Positions 44,112 to 52,575 of a stretch of 64,000 bases of DNA are shown here, one piece after another (position 1 is the stretch's first letter; the number at the start of each line of letters is the position of its first letter). Below the pieces are notes generated by a model. The model was not told the DNA's origin, did no database searches, and worked only from the letters and a program-made list of their open reading frames with translations. The translations under genes were made by a program, and so were the position numbers. Where the stretch lies: NCBI RefSeq assembly GCF_044628455.1, contig NZ_JBIYZW010000002.1:1270945-1334944 (forward strand), given 5' to 3'. The DNA comes from Solirubrum sp044628455 (GTDB taxonomy: Bacteria > Bacteroidota > Bacteroidia > Cytophagales > Hymenobacteraceae).

Positions 44112-44321
44112 CTTCACAAATGAGTTTCTGCATGCGGAAACTCATTTGTGAAGCTCCGCAACTCCTTTTCGGCGGGCGGAAACCCATTTGCGGAGCTCTG
44201 CAAACGGGTTTCCACGGGTGGAAACGCCGTTGCAGAGCTCCGCAACCCGGTTTCGACCTGCGGAAATCCCGTTGGGGAGCTTCGTAAGCCATTTTCCGCC
44301 CGCCGAAACCGGTTTGCGGCA
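44112..44321. repeat. Tandem array of five 42-bp palindromic units (210 bp)
   Basis: Units start at 44112, 44154, 44196, 44238 and 44280. Each can fold into a hairpin: unit 1 has perfect 17-bp arms (CTTCACAAATGAGTTTC at 44112-44128, GAAACTCATTTGTGAAG at 44137-44153, loop TGCATGCG); unit 2 has CTCCGCAA...TTGCGGAG, unit 3 CTCTGCAA...TTGCAGAG. Unit borders carry GAG-CTC. Arm sequences differ between units but each unit keeps its own symmetry, a sign of compensatory change. Frames on both strands give similar 14-residue repeats; these are not judged coding. Confidence 0.9.
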
Positions 44322-44490
44322 TAAGGTTCCGCGGTTTTGGGCGGCCGGAACGAGCCGCCATAGCCCTCAGCCCGGTGCGCGAGGCTTGCGCCTGGTCTTC
44401 TTGCCATAGGGCCAGGACAGCCTACCGGCAGCAGGGTAGAGGTGCTAGCCAGGGGCCCGCTTCGGTTTCGGGGAACTCCGCCCGAATAAA
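44322..44490. other. Unassigned stretch upstream of yceI
   Basis: No gene, repeat or clear signal is seen between the palindromic array and the yceI operator region. Confidence 0.5.
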
Positions 44491-44493
44491 ATA

Positions 44494-44535
44494 TGTAGGT
44501 ACAATAGATGTATGTACATTGATTTCGTATATTTG
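44494..44535 (+). promoter_or_regulatory. yceI promoter with twin TGTA-N2-TACA operators
   Basis: TGTAGGTACA (44494-44503) and TGTATGTACA (44509-44518) are two small inverted repeats 15 bases apart, followed by a TATATTTG -7 box (44528-44535). The operators take the place where a -33 TTG would be, and none is found at the right spacing. This suggests control by a dimeric regulator that could act as activator. Confidence 0.6.
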
Positions 44536-44645
44536 CCTGACCCAGCCGGTAGCGTGGCCTCTTACGGGTCCCGACTCTGGTTGCGGCAAACCAGTACCTT
44601 CAGCCACACAACCCTTTTCACCTTTCACCCCAACCCCCCTACGTC

Positions 44646-45194
44646 ATGGCCACTACCAAATGGGTAATCGACCCGATGCACTCCGAGGTCCAGTTTAAAG
44701 TGAAGCACCTGGTGATTTCCACCGTTACGGGCACGTTCAAGACCTTCGACGGCCAGGTGGAAACCGAGGGCGACAACTTCGAAACCGCCCGCGTGCGCTT
44801 CACGGCCGACATCAGCAGCATCGACACCAACCAGGCGCAGCGTGACACGCACCTGAAGTCGGCCGACTTCTTCGACGCCGAGAACCACCCCCAGCTGGTG
44901 TTCGAGTCGACCGCGCTGCGCAAGACGGGCGGCGACACGTACAAGCTCAGCGGCAACCTGACCCTGCGCGAAACCACCCGGCCCGTGGAGCTGGACGTGG
45001 AGTTCGGCGGCACGGCCACCGACTTCTACGGCAACGAGAAAGTGGGCTTCGAGGTCACGGGCAAAGTCTCGCGCAAGGAGTATGGCCTGACTTGGAACGG
45101 CATCACCGAGGCCGGCACCATCGTGGTGGGCGACGACGTGAAGCTCTACGCCAACGTGCAGTTCAACAAAGTAAAAGAGGAAGTAGCCGCCTAA
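44646..45194 (+). CDS. YceI-family lipocalin-like protein
   Basis: 182 residues beginning MATTKWVIDPMHSEVQFKVK HLVISTVTG, the classic YceI start (W-x-x-D-x-x-H-S-x-x-x-F). It continues with FADISSIDTN-type (DISSIDTNQAQRDTHLKSAD FF), the NHPQLVFEST and KLSGNLTLRETTRPVELDVE strands, and EYGLTWNG. There is no signal peptide, so unlike E. coli YceI it is probably cytoplasmic. The fold binds long polyisoprenoid or amide lipids. Single gene with a terminator; its promoter has two small operators. Confidence 0.95.
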   Translation: MATTKWVIDPMHSEVQFKVKHLVISTVTGTFKTFDGQVETEGDNFETARVRFTADISSIDTNQAQRDTHLKSADFFDAENHPQLVFESTALRKTGGDTYKLSGNLTLRETTRPVELDVEFGGTATDFYGNEKVGFEVTGKVSRKEYGLTWNGITEAGTIVVGDDVKLYANVQFNKVKEEVAA

Positions 45195-45216
45195 GCGCGC
45201 CGCTGCTACCAGCGTA

Positions 45217-45252
45217 GGGGTGCTTCGGCCGTGGGCCGGGGCACCCCTTTTT
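45217..45252 (+). terminator. Intrinsic terminator of yceI
   Basis: GGGGTGC (45217-45223) / GCACCCC (45241-45247) with an inner GGCC pair, followed by TTTTT. Confidence 0.85.
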
Positions 45253-45365
45253 GCGGGCCGTTCGCCCGGGCCGATAGCCGGGGTTGCGCGGTTTTTTGCC
45301 AACTTCGGGGCGCGGTACGGCCCCCTGGCGGGGCTGGCCATCCTCCTCACCCAACCTGCCTGCCC

Positions 45366-46043
45366 GTGGTACCCGATCTGGAAGCGCTAACCTCAAACGA
45401 CCGCGTGCACATTGTGTGCGCCGAGCCCAGCATTGCCAACCACTTCCTCGCCGAGCTGCGCGACGTGACGGTGCAGCGCGACTCGCTGCGCTTCCGCCGC
45501 AACCTGCAGCGCCTGGGCGAAATCATTGCCTACCGCATCAGCTCGCAGCTCGACTACACCCACAAAACCGTGCAGACTCCCCTGGCCGAGTCGACGGGCG
45601 AGCTGCTGAGCGACTTTCCGGTGCTGGCCACCGTGCTGCGCGCCGGCCTGCCCTTTCACCAAGGCTTCCTGAACTACTTCGACCAGTCGCCCTCGGCCTT
45701 CGTGGCCGCCTACCGCATCGAGGCCACCTCGCGGGTGGAGGTGCAGGTCGACTACCTCTCGGCCCCCAACCTCGACGGCCGCGTGCTCATCCTGGCCGAC
45801 CCCATGCTGGCCACCGGCAAGTCGCTGGCCCTTACCTACCGCGCCATGCTGCGCTTTGGGCGGCCCCGGCAGGTGCACATTGCCGCCGTCATTGCCTCGC
45901 CCGAGGGCGTGCGCCACGTGATGCAGGAGGTACCCGAGGCCCAGCTCTGGCTGGCGGCCCTCGACGAGCGCCTCAACGAGCACGCCTACATCGTGCCCGG
46001 CCTGGGCGACGCCGGCGACCTGGCCTACGGCAGCAAGCTTTGA
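45366..46043 (+). CDS. upp: Uracil phosphoribosyltransferase
   Basis: 225 residues from a GTG at 45366 (reads V-V-P-D-L-E-A-L); further upstream the frame runs through the yceI terminator. It salvages uracil to UMP with PRPP. The core has LRFRRNLQRLGEIIAYRISS, VLATVLRAGLPFHQGFLNYF (uracil/PRPP region), VQVDYLSAPNLDGRVLILAD PMLATGKSLALTYRAML (PRPP loop with D-P-M-L-A-T-G) and a C-terminal PGLGDAGDLAYGSK uracil-binding tail. The PRPP loop and tail are intact, so it should be active. Confidence 0.95.
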   Translation: MVPDLEALTSNDRVHIVCAEPSIANHFLAELRDVTVQRDSLRFRRNLQRLGEIIAYRISSQLDYTHKTVQTPLAESTGELLSDFPVLATVLRAGLPFHQGFLNYFDQSPSAFVAAYRIEATSRVEVQVDYLSAPNLDGRVLILADPMLATGKSLALTYRAMLRFGRPRQVHIAAVIASPEGVRHVMQEVPEAQLWLAALDERLNEHAYIVPGLGDAGDLAYGSKL

Positions 46044-46141
46044 TTTAACCCAGTAATAATGAACCCAAACGTAGAAGCGGGGGTATTAAAACTCCTGCTT
46101 CGGCGTTAGCTGCGCAGCTGTTCGCTTTTCCCGCTGCTTCC

Positions 46142-46594
46142 GTGTTACCGCACCTTCTCAAATACGCCTCGGTTTTCCTGCTGAGCATGGTCAAGTTCAT
46201 CGGCGGCCCCGTAACGGGCGCGGCCGCGGGGCTGTCGTTTGCGCAGACCCTGGCCCTCACGGTGGCGGGCATGATGACCAGCGTGGCGGTGTTTTCGGGG
46301 GTGGGCCGGGCCTGGGCCGCGCACCTGCAGCGCCGCCGCCGCCTGCGCCACCAGCCGGTGTTCACCCGGCGCACCCGCACCATCGTGCGCGTGTTTCAGC
46401 GCTTCGGCATCAGCGGCATTGCCTTTCTCACGCCCATTCTGTTCACGCCCATCGGCGGTACCGTGCTGGCCACCATGCTGGGCGTGCGGCGGCAGCAGAT
46501 TCTGCTGCACATGTTCTGGAGCGCGCTGCTGTGGGGCGCGGCCTTCACCTTCCTGAGCATCAAGTTCAGCCACCTGCCCATCTTCCACCGCTAA
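46142..46594 (+). CDS. Small conserved-type membrane protein
   Basis: 150 residues from a GTG at 46142. Hydrophobic helices: LLKYASVFLLSMVKFIGGPV, LTVAGMMTSVAVFSGVGRAW, FGISGIAFLTPILFTPIGGT and MFWSALLWGAAFTFLSIKFS, with a basic cytoplasmic loop LQRRRRLRHQPVFTRRTRTI. The topology recalls small DedA/COG2426-like transport proteins with a re-entrant G-x-P loop, but I cannot name the family. It lies about 100 bases after upp on the same strand. Confidence 0.7.
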   Translation: MLPHLLKYASVFLLSMVKFIGGPVTGAAAGLSFAQTLALTVAGMMTSVAVFSGVGRAWAAHLQRRRRLRHQPVFTRRTRTIVRVFQRFGISGIAFLTPILFTPIGGTVLATMLGVRRQQILLHMFWSALLWGAAFTFLSIKFSHLPIFHR

Positions 46595-46615
46595 GGCACG
46601 GGCAAGGCTGGCCGG

Positions 46616-47197
46616 CTACTCTCCCGTCCAGCCCTGCTCGCGCAGGTAGGCGTCAAAGCCGGGGTAGGAGAGGGCGGCCACTACCGGCCCCGTGGTTTTG
46701 TGGGCCGAAATATCGGTGACCACGCCGGCCAGCACGGCAATGCGGCCGTCGGGGGCGGTTTCCACCACCACGTTCTGGCGCAGCACCCGCACGTAGTGGC
46801 CGTGGGCGTGGCGCAGGCGGAAATCCACGGTGTAGCTCAGCCCGGCGAGCGACACGCCTTCGCGGGCCAGAAACGCGAGGGCCAGCTCACTGGCCCGGCT
46901 TACCAGCGGGGCGTCATCAGGGTGCAGGCGGTCGTAGAAGCGTCGCATGTTCAGCTCGGCGGCCGCAACGCCCAGCACCTTTTCCACGCCGGGGCTGAGG
47001 TAGAGGTAGCCGTCGGGCTGGCGCAGCACGTCGTAGGCAAACACGAAACAGTCGCGCTCCAGCGCCGCCCAGATGTGTGCGGGCACTTGCTCCGCCGCGG
47101 CTGGTTCGCCGTCGTCGAGGCTGCCATTGACGGTGCGCCAGGCGCTCAGCACATGGCTCAGAAAGGGATTCGGCGACGAGGAGCTTCCGGTTGACAT
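46616..47197 (-). CDS. PAS-domain protein
   Basis: 193 residues, cytoplasmic. One PAS (PAS_3-like) domain over about residues 45-168: CFVFAYDVLRQPDGYLYLSP GVEKVLGVAAAEL, FYDRLHPDDAPLVSRASELA, LSYTVDFRLRHAHGHYVRVL, and VLAGVVTDISAHKTTG. There is no attached kinase, cyclase or DNA-binding part; the tail is YPGFDAYLREQGWTGE. It probably senses a small molecule or redox state and acts through another protein. The neighbour upstream on this strand is the DEAD-box helicase gene, but 68 bases separate them. Confidence 0.88.
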   Translation of the reverse strand: MSTGSSSSPNPFLSHVLSAWRTVNGSLDDGEPAAAEQVPAHIWAALERDCFVFAYDVLRQPDGYLYLSPGVEKVLGVAAAELNMRRFYDRLHPDDAPLVSRASELALAFLAREGVSLAGLSYTVDFRLRHAHGHYVRVLRQNVVVETAPDGRIAVLAGVVTDISAHKTTGPVVAALSYPGFDAYLREQGWTGE

Positions 47198-47265
47198 GGC
47201 GGCGGGGCTGAAGTGAAGCGGACCCGGGGAAGATACCCATTTCCGCTTCTACTCCGACCGGGGGG

Positions 47266-48687
47266 CTACTTGCGCCGGCTGTTGCGGGCGCGGGCGGCCT
47301 TGGCCGCCTTCACCGAGGGCTTGGAGGCGCTGCGCTTGGAGGGGTTGGCCTTGCCGCCCTTCTTGCTTTTCTGCGGCCCCTCGTAGGTTTTGCCGGTGCG
47401 CTTGTCGATGGTTTCGCCGGTCTTGAGCCACTCCTGCTTGTCGTGGAAGGCGCCCTTGAAGTCGGGGTCGAGGCGGCGGCGCTGGGTGTCCAGCTCCTTG
47501 GCAATGGCCTGCTGCTCGTCGAACAGGGTTTCGGCAATCTTGACCTCGGGCGGAATGGGCAGCTCGGGAATCTGCTGCTTGATCAGCTCCTCGATGCGCC
47601 CGACGTGGTGCACCTCGGCCTCGTTGACGAAGGTAATGGCCGCCCCGGTGTGCTGGGCTCGCCCCGTGCGCCCGATGCGGTGCACGTAGTCGTCGTAGAC
47701 CAGCGGCACGTCGAAGTTGATGACGTGGCTCACCTGGGGCACGTCGATGCCGCGGGCGGCCACGTCGGTAGCCACCAGGAAGCGCAGCTCGCCGGCCTTG
47801 AAGGCCTCCATGCTGTTGATGCGCACGTTCTGGCCCTTGTTGCCGTGAATGGCGCGCACCTCGCCCGTGACTTTGCGCGCCAGGAAGTGGGCCACGTTTT
47901 CGGCGTGCTCCTTGGTGCGGCAGAAGATCATCACCCGGTGAAACGTCTCTTGGTCGCGGAACAGGTAGCCCAGCAGGTTGATCTTGGTCACGAGGTTGGG
48001 CACGCGGTACATGGTCTGCGTTACCGTCTGGGCCGGCTGGGCCGGGGGCGTTACTTCCACGCGCACCGGAAACTCGAGGAATTCCTCGCTGAGGGTCGTC
48101 ACCTTGTCGGGCATGGTGGCCGAGAACAGCACGTTCTGGCGCTTGCGCGGAATGACTTCGAGCAGGCGCCGGATCTGGGGCATGAAGCCCATGTCCATCA
48201 TCTTGTCGGCCTCGTCGAGCACCAGGGTTTTCAGCTCCTTCAGCACCAGGTCGCCCTTCAGGTACAGCTCCATCAGGCGGCCGGGCGTGGCAATGAGAAT
48301 GTCGACGCCGCGGGCAATGGTTTCGATCTGCGTTTTCGGCCCCAGCCCGCCGTAGATGGCAAAAATGCGCAGGTCGGTGTGCACGGCCAGCTTCTGCAGG
48401 TGGGCTTCCAGCTGCATGGCCAGCTCGCGGGTGGGCGCCATCACCAGGGCCCGCGGGTGGGTACCCTGGGCGTATTTCACTTTCATCAGCAGCGGCAGGC
48501 CGAAAGCGGCGGTTTTGCCGGTACCGGTCTGGGCAATGCCCAGTACGTCGTGGCCGGCCAGCAGCAGCGGAATGGTTTGCTGCTGCACGGGCGTGGGCTC
48601 GGTAAAGCCCGCTTCGGCCACGGCCATAAGCAACTGCTTGTTCAGCTTGAAGTCGTCGAAGGAAGCAGCGGCGGGAGTCTCGTTCAT
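47266..48687 (-). CDS. DEAD-box ATP-dependent RNA helicase
   Basis: 473 residues from the ATG at 48687. All helicase motifs are visible: Q motif (FTEPTPVQQQTIP), I AQTGTGKT, Ia PTRELA, Ib TPGR, II DEAD (LVLDEADKMMDMGF), III SAT, IV VMIFCRTKEHAENVAHFL, V LVATDVAARGIDVPQVSHVI, VI HRIGRTGR. The C-terminal 70 residues are Lys/Arg/Ser-rich (KKGGKANPSKRSASKPSVKA), a basic RNA-binding tail like those of RhlE-type helicases in ribosome assembly or cold adaptation. A TACCTTTG box (48699-48692, minus) lies 5 bases before the ATG. Confidence 0.96.
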   Translation of the reverse strand: MNETPAAASFDDFKLNKQLLMAVAEAGFTEPTPVQQQTIPLLLAGHDVLGIAQTGTGKTAAFGLPLLMKVKYAQGTHPRALVMAPTRELAMQLEAHLQKLAVHTDLRIFAIYGGLGPKTQIETIARGVDILIATPGRLMELYLKGDLVLKELKTLVLDEADKMMDMGFMPQIRRLLEVIPRKRQNVLFSATMPDKVTTLSEEFLEFPVRVEVTPPAQPAQTVTQTMYRVPNLVTKINLLGYLFRDQETFHRVMIFCRTKEHAENVAHFLARKVTGEVRAIHGNKGQNVRINSMEAFKAGELRFLVATDVAARGIDVPQVSHVINFDVPLVYDDYVHRIGRTGRAQHTGAAITFVNEAEVHHVGRIEELIKQQIPELPIPPEVKIAETLFDEQQAIAKELDTQRRRLDPDFKGAFHDKQEWLKTGETIDKRTGKTYEGPQKSKKGGKANPSKRSASKPSVKAAKAARARNSRRK

Positions 48688-48815
48688 AGAGCAAAGGTAC
48701 CGCTTCGGGGCGCGAATGGTTGGACCAGCTAAGCCGGGGCGTTTTTCGTCCGGCTCAATAGTGCTTATCTGATAAATAATGGTGAAATTCAGCAACACAC
48801 CATTCCGGCTTTGTT

Positions 48816-50072
48816 ATGCGTCTGCCTGCCTACCCGGGGCTGCTGCTGGCCTGCTGCCTGAGCGCCTGCGAGAGTCCCAAATCCGCCGCCGGCGAAGCCG
48901 CCGCCGGCACCACCGCTCCGGCTGCCACTTCCCAAACTTCCCCGGCCATGTCCACTTCCCAGAACGCGGCAGTTCCCGCCACCGCGGCTTCGGCCGCCCA
49001 GGGTACCGCCGAAGCCCCGTACCGCCTGCTGGGCATCATCGACCCCGATCTGAACAACGTGGTGGCCTTCGCCCTGAAGGTGCCGCGCGACTGGCAGGCC
49101 AAGCAGTCGTTTAAGCGCAAGTGGAACGGCGCCGTGCCGAGTCCGCAGATCTACCTCGCGCTTCGCTCGCCCGATGGCAATCAGCAGATCGAATACCTGC
49201 CGGCCATGGAATACACCTACAGCGAGGGGCCGATGACGAACAACATGCGTGCCCAGATGCAAAGCATGGGCATTCCCAATACCAACCCCGCCGAACTGGC
49301 GCCCATGTCGGCCCTGGTGTACATCAAGCGGGTGCTGCTGCCCGAGCTGGCCCGCCGCGGCCTGCAGCTGCGCGACCTGCAAAACGAAACCGCCGTGCCC
49401 CCCAAGCCCGCCGAAAACCAGGTGGTCAACTCCAGCGCCTACCTCGACGGCGTGCTGGGCAACGGGCGCAGGGCCCGGGTGGAGTGCCGCCTGAGCCTGC
49501 AAACCATGCGCAGCAACGGCGAAACCTATTACGCCTGGCAGGTGGTGCCTTCCATCACCCAAACCAGCGGCGACCTGGCCGCCAGCTACGCCCATACCCG
49601 GGTGGCGCAGGAGTCCATCGTGCGCAACCCCGAGTGGCAGCGGCTCAACAGCGACGTGGTGCAGCGCGGACAGCGGGCCAATCTGCAGGCCGGCGAGCAA
49701 AACCTGGCCGATCAGCAGCGTTGGGCCGATATCAGCCGGCGCGGCCACGAAACCCGTATGGCCGACATTCAGCGGCAGGGCGCGGCCAACACGGCCGCCT
49801 ACCAGGACCGTATGAACCAGATGGACCAGCAGCACAGCGCCTACCTGGACCGCTCGCGCAGCCAGGACCGCCAGCACGAGTACGCGGTGGACGCCATCCG
49901 GGAAAAAGAAAAATACGCCGACCCCAGCACCGGCGAGTGGGTGAAAGTAGACGCCGGCTACAACCACGTATATACCGACGGGCAAGGCCGTTACTACGGC
50001 AGCAACACACCCATCAACGCCGGCTCGGTGAACTGGCAGGAGCTGCAGCGCGTGGCCCTGAAGGACTACTAA
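48816..50072 (+). CDS. Large lipoprotein of unknown function with Gln/Arg-rich coiled region
   Basis: 418 residues with a lipoprotein signal (YPGLLLACCLSACES, lipid Cys about residue 18). A 45-residue Ala/Ser/Thr linker follows; then a globular domain (YRLLGIIDPDLNNVVAFALK, WNGAVPSPQIYLALRSPDGN, LEYLPAMEYTYS-like segment). Residues 280-370 are a charged helical stretch (LADQQRWADISRRGHETRMA DIQRQG), and the end is KVDAGYNHVYTDGQGRYYGS with a Tyr/Gly pattern. This C-terminal arrangement occurs in other hypothetical envelope proteins, but no function is known to me. Divergent from the helicase gene. Confidence 0.75.
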   Translation: MRLPAYPGLLLACCLSACESPKSAAGEAAAGTTAPAATSQTSPAMSTSQNAAVPATAASAAQGTAEAPYRLLGIIDPDLNNVVAFALKVPRDWQAKQSFKRKWNGAVPSPQIYLALRSPDGNQQIEYLPAMEYTYSEGPMTNNMRAQMQSMGIPNTNPAELAPMSALVYIKRVLLPELARRGLQLRDLQNETAVPPKPAENQVVNSSAYLDGVLGNGRRARVECRLSLQTMRSNGETYYAWQVVPSITQTSGDLAASYAHTRVAQESIVRNPEWQRLNSDVVQRGQRANLQAGEQNLADQQRWADISRRGHETRMADIQRQGAANTAAYQDRMNQMDQQHSAYLDRSRSQDRQHEYAVDAIREKEKYADPSTGEWVKVDAGYNHVYTDGQGRYYGSNTPINAGSVNWQELQRVALKDY

Positions 50073-50106
50073 GCGGCCAAAGCAGCCCGCTGGGCGTAGA
50101 TTTTTT

Positions 50107-50136
50107 TTGCGGGGAATCATTCCCGTTCTATCTTTG
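50107..50136 (+). promoter_or_regulatory. Promoter of tRNA-His
   Basis: TTG (50107-50109) inside a T-run, 19-base spacer, TATCTTTG (50129-50136). The tRNA begins 19 bases after the -7 box. Confidence 0.87.
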
Positions 50137-50154
50137 CGCCACTAAAGCCAACAC

Positions 50155-50229
<75 letters not shown>

Positions 50230-50235
50230 CACTTA

Positions 50236-50267
50236 AGTCCCCGAAGCCCAGCTCCGGGGACTTTTTT
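50236..50267 (+). terminator. Intrinsic terminator of tRNA-His
   Basis: AGTCCCCG / CCGGGGACT stem with a 10-base loop region and seven T at 50262-50268. Confidence 0.92.
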
Positions 50268-50326
50268 TATGTTGGCCCGGGTTTACCCTGCGCCATTCAC
50301 TTTTTACTGACCCTTTTTCCGCGTCT

Positions 50327-51253
50327 ATGAGCCTGCTCGTCATTGGTTCCGTGGCCTTCGATGCCATCGAAACGCCCTTCGGCAAAACCGATAAAATCAT
50401 CGGCGGCGCCGCCACCTTCGTTTCCCTGGCCGCTTCCTACTCCACCAAAAACGTGAAGCTGGTGGCCGTAGTGGGCGACGACTTTCCGCAGCGCGACATC
50501 ATGACGCTACAGGAGCACGGCGTGGACACCGAAGGTCTGCAGATCAAGCAGGGCGAGAAGTCGTTTTTCTGGTCGGGCAAGTACAACACCGACCTGAACT
50601 CGCGCGAGACACTGGTGACCGAGCTGAACGTTCTGGCCGACTTCGACCCCATCATCCCCGACGCCTACCAGGACTGCAAGTATCTGATGCTGGGCAACCT
50701 CACGCCCCAGATTCAGCGCCTGGTGATTCAGCGCCTGGTGAACCGCCCCAAGCTCATTGTGATGGACACGATGAACTTCTGGATGGACATTGCCCTGGAC
50801 GAGCTGCTGCAAACCATTCAGATGGTGGACGTGCTCAGCATCAACGACGAGGAAGCCCGCCAGCTTTCGGGCGAATACTCGCTGGTGAAGGCCGCGCGCA
50901 AAATTCTGGCGCTGGGGCCGAAATTCCTGATCATCAAGAAAGGGGAGCACGGCGCCCTACTGTTCCATAAAAAACAGATCTTCTTCTGCCCGGCCCTGCC
51001 GCTGGAAGAGGTATTTGACCCCACCGGCGCCGGCGACACCTTCGCGGGCGGCTTCATCGGCCACCTCGCCGCCACCGATGACATCAGCTTCGAGAACATG
51101 AAACGCGCCGTGATTCACGGCTCGGCCATGGCCTCGTTCTGCGTGGAGAAATTCGGCACCGAGCGCCTGCTGAACCTGACCCCGGAAGAAATCCAGCAGC
51201 GCGAGAAGCAGTTCGGCGACCTGGTGCGCGTGGAAGAAGTATTGGCCCAATAA
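50327..51253 (+). CDS. PfkB-family carbohydrate or nucleoside kinase
   Basis: 308 residues. Ribokinase fold: LVIGSVAFDAIETPFGKTDK IIGGAATFVSLAASY (substrate loop with G-G-A-A), VAVVGDDFP, then the Asn of LSINDEEARQLSG, FLIIKKGEHGALLFHKKQ, and the PfkB signature DPTGAGDTFAGGFIGHLA with the catalytic Asp of GAGD. The absence of a long lid and the 308-residue length fit adenosine- or ribokinase-like sugar kinases. It phosphorylates a sugar or nucleoside in the cytoplasm; the exact substrate is not told by the neighbours (tRNA-His and a small hydrophilic protein). Confidence 0.93.
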   Translation: MSLLVIGSVAFDAIETPFGKTDKIIGGAATFVSLAASYSTKNVKLVAVVGDDFPQRDIMTLQEHGVDTEGLQIKQGEKSFFWSGKYNTDLNSRETLVTELNVLADFDPIIPDAYQDCKYLMLGNLTPQIQRLVIQRLVNRPKLIVMDTMNFWMDIALDELLQTIQMVDVLSINDEEARQLSGEYSLVKAARKILALGPKFLIIKKGEHGALLFHKKQIFFCPALPLEEVFDPTGAGDTFAGGFIGHLAATDDISFENMKRAVIHGSAMASFCVEKFGTERLLNLTPEEIQQREKQFGDLVRVEEVLAQ

Positions 51254-51315
51254 GGCAACCCGGGGGCCGGGCTTGGGGTAAAAGAGGTATTCGTTTTCCC
51301 TAAAACGTCCCGACC

Positions 51316-51618
51316 ATGTCACAGAGCCAGAGCAAACACAACCATAACAAGAACCAGGAGCTGATTCCGAACTCTAACCCGGAGACCCACCTGGAAAACA
51401 GCCAGATTCCCTCGTCGAACAGCGGCGGAACCAAGGTGCAGAACGTGAGCCGCAATCCGATTTCCGAAGAAGGCAATCAGACCAAGGGCAACACGCCGGG
51501 CGGCAACAAAGACGATGTGCGCTCGGCCAATACCAACAAGCCGCGCAGCAACCCGCAGGGCAACTGGCCCATGTCGGTTGACAAAAGCCAGAAAGGTCCC
51601 GGCCGCAAAGGCGACTAA
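51316..51618 (+). CDS. Small hydrophilic, probably disordered protein
   Basis: 100 residues with very high Asn, Ser, Gln, Lys and Pro and almost no hydrophobics: MSQSQSKHNHNKNQELIPNS, TKVQNVSRNPISEEGNQTKG, NTNKPRSNPQGNWPMSVDKS. It resembles stress- or desiccation-type disordered proteins only in composition; no family is recognised. Its codon use and clean terminator argue that it is real. Starts 62 bases after the PfkB kinase. Confidence 0.7.
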   Translation: MSQSQSKHNHNKNQELIPNSNPETHLENSQIPSSNSGGTKVQNVSRNPISEEGNQTKGNTPGGNKDDVRSANTNKPRSNPQGNWPMSVDKSQKGPGRKGD

Positions 51619-51632
51619 GCCAGGCAATCCGT

Positions 51633-51671
51633 AAAAAAAGCCCCGCTGGACGTTTCCGGCGGGGCTTTTTT
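51633..51671. terminator. Bidirectional intrinsic terminator
   Basis: AAAAAAAGCCCCGC (51633-51646) / GCGGGGCTTTTTT (51659-51671), 12-base loop, between convergent genes. Confidence 0.93.
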
Positions 51672-51694
51672 GTGAGCCGCTCAACTAAGCTGCT

Positions 51695-52519
51695 TTAGTC
51701 CGGCAACGTCAGGCGCATAACGCGGGTATCCACGTCGCCGTTGTGGAAAAAGTCCTGCTCGAACAGAATGGTGTGGTTGTTCAGCCAGCGCGGCTGACTC
51801 ATGCCCCACTCCGTTTGCCGCTCCCACTGCAGCTGCGGGCGGCCGTTCTGCATGCGCCACACCTGCAGGCCGCTGGGCTCGTAGCGGGCCAGCACGTCGG
51901 AGGAGCCGCACACGAAGTAGCGGCCGTCGGGTGCAACGGAAGGCGGGCTCCAGACCACCGTCTGGCGGCCGGTGTGCTGGTCGATGAGCAGGAAGTAGCC
52001 GCCTTCGTAGAGGTGCACCGCCACCAGCCAGCTATGAATGCCCGGCAGCGCCGCCAGGTACTGGTAGAAGATGTTGCCGGTTTCGGTTTCGACGGGGTTG
52101 CTGACCAGGCGCACGGTTTTGCCGTTCTGGCAGCGCAGCTGCAGCGCGTAGCCCTGGCGCTTTACCCGCTCGCCGGCCTGCAGCAGGTGGCGGCGTTCCT
52201 CGGCTTCGGGGTCGAACTCGTCGCCTTCAGCCGCTTCCTCACTTACCAGCCAGGGTTGCAGGGGCAGCTTTTCGTAGGTGCCGCGCGGCGCCGGGTACAG
52301 CCGCAGCACCCGCCCGTTGACCAGCAGCGTGTCGAAAGTGCCAAAGCGGTAGATGGTGGGCGGTACGGGGCGACTGGGGCCACCCACCGTGCCCGGCAGG
52401 GGCGGGGCCGAGCGTGGCACGGTGCCCGGGCGGGCACGCTCCCCCGGCTGCATCCGCAGCGAGCAGGCAGTCAGCAGGCTCAAACCCAGCAGGGCCGGCA
52501 GCGGACGAAGCGGAAACAT
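51695..52519 (-). CDS. Putative lipoprotein of unknown function
   Basis: 274 residues from the ATG at 52519 with a lipoprotein signal (LRPLPALLGLSLLTACSLRM, lipid Cys about residue 19). A Pro/Arg linker follows (PGERARPGTVPRSAPPLPGT). The body has several WD/beta-propeller-like strands: QLRCQNGKTVRLVSNPVETE, LVAVHLYEGGYFLLIDQHTG, RQTVVWSPPSVAPDGRYFVC GSSDVLARYE, TEWGMSQPRWLNNHTILFEQ. No specific family recognised. It begins 57 bases after the M61 peptidase stop on the same strand and may be cotranscribed with it. Confidence 0.75.
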   Translation of the reverse strand: MFPLRPLPALLGLSLLTACSLRMQPGERARPGTVPRSAPPLPGTVGGPSRPVPPTIYRFGTFDTLLVNGRVLRLYPAPRGTYEKLPLQPWLVSEEAAEGDEFDPEAEERRHLLQAGERVKRQGYALQLRCQNGKTVRLVSNPVETETGNIFYQYLAALPGIHSWLVAVHLYEGGYFLLIDQHTGRQTVVWSPPSVAPDGRYFVCGSSDVLARYEPSGLQVWRMQNGRPQLQWERQTEWGMSQPRWLNNHTILFEQDFFHNGDVDTRVMRLTLPD

Positions 52520-52575
52520 AGGGCGGGGAAGGTGGAAAGGAGAAGCGGAAAAGGTGGCGGGCCCGGGAGCAAAAA

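Noticed and set aside
44092..44407. Open frames with 14-residue repeats on both strands of the 44.1 kb array
   Set aside because: Explained by a 42-bp palindromic period; similar peptides arise on both strands, which real genes do not do.
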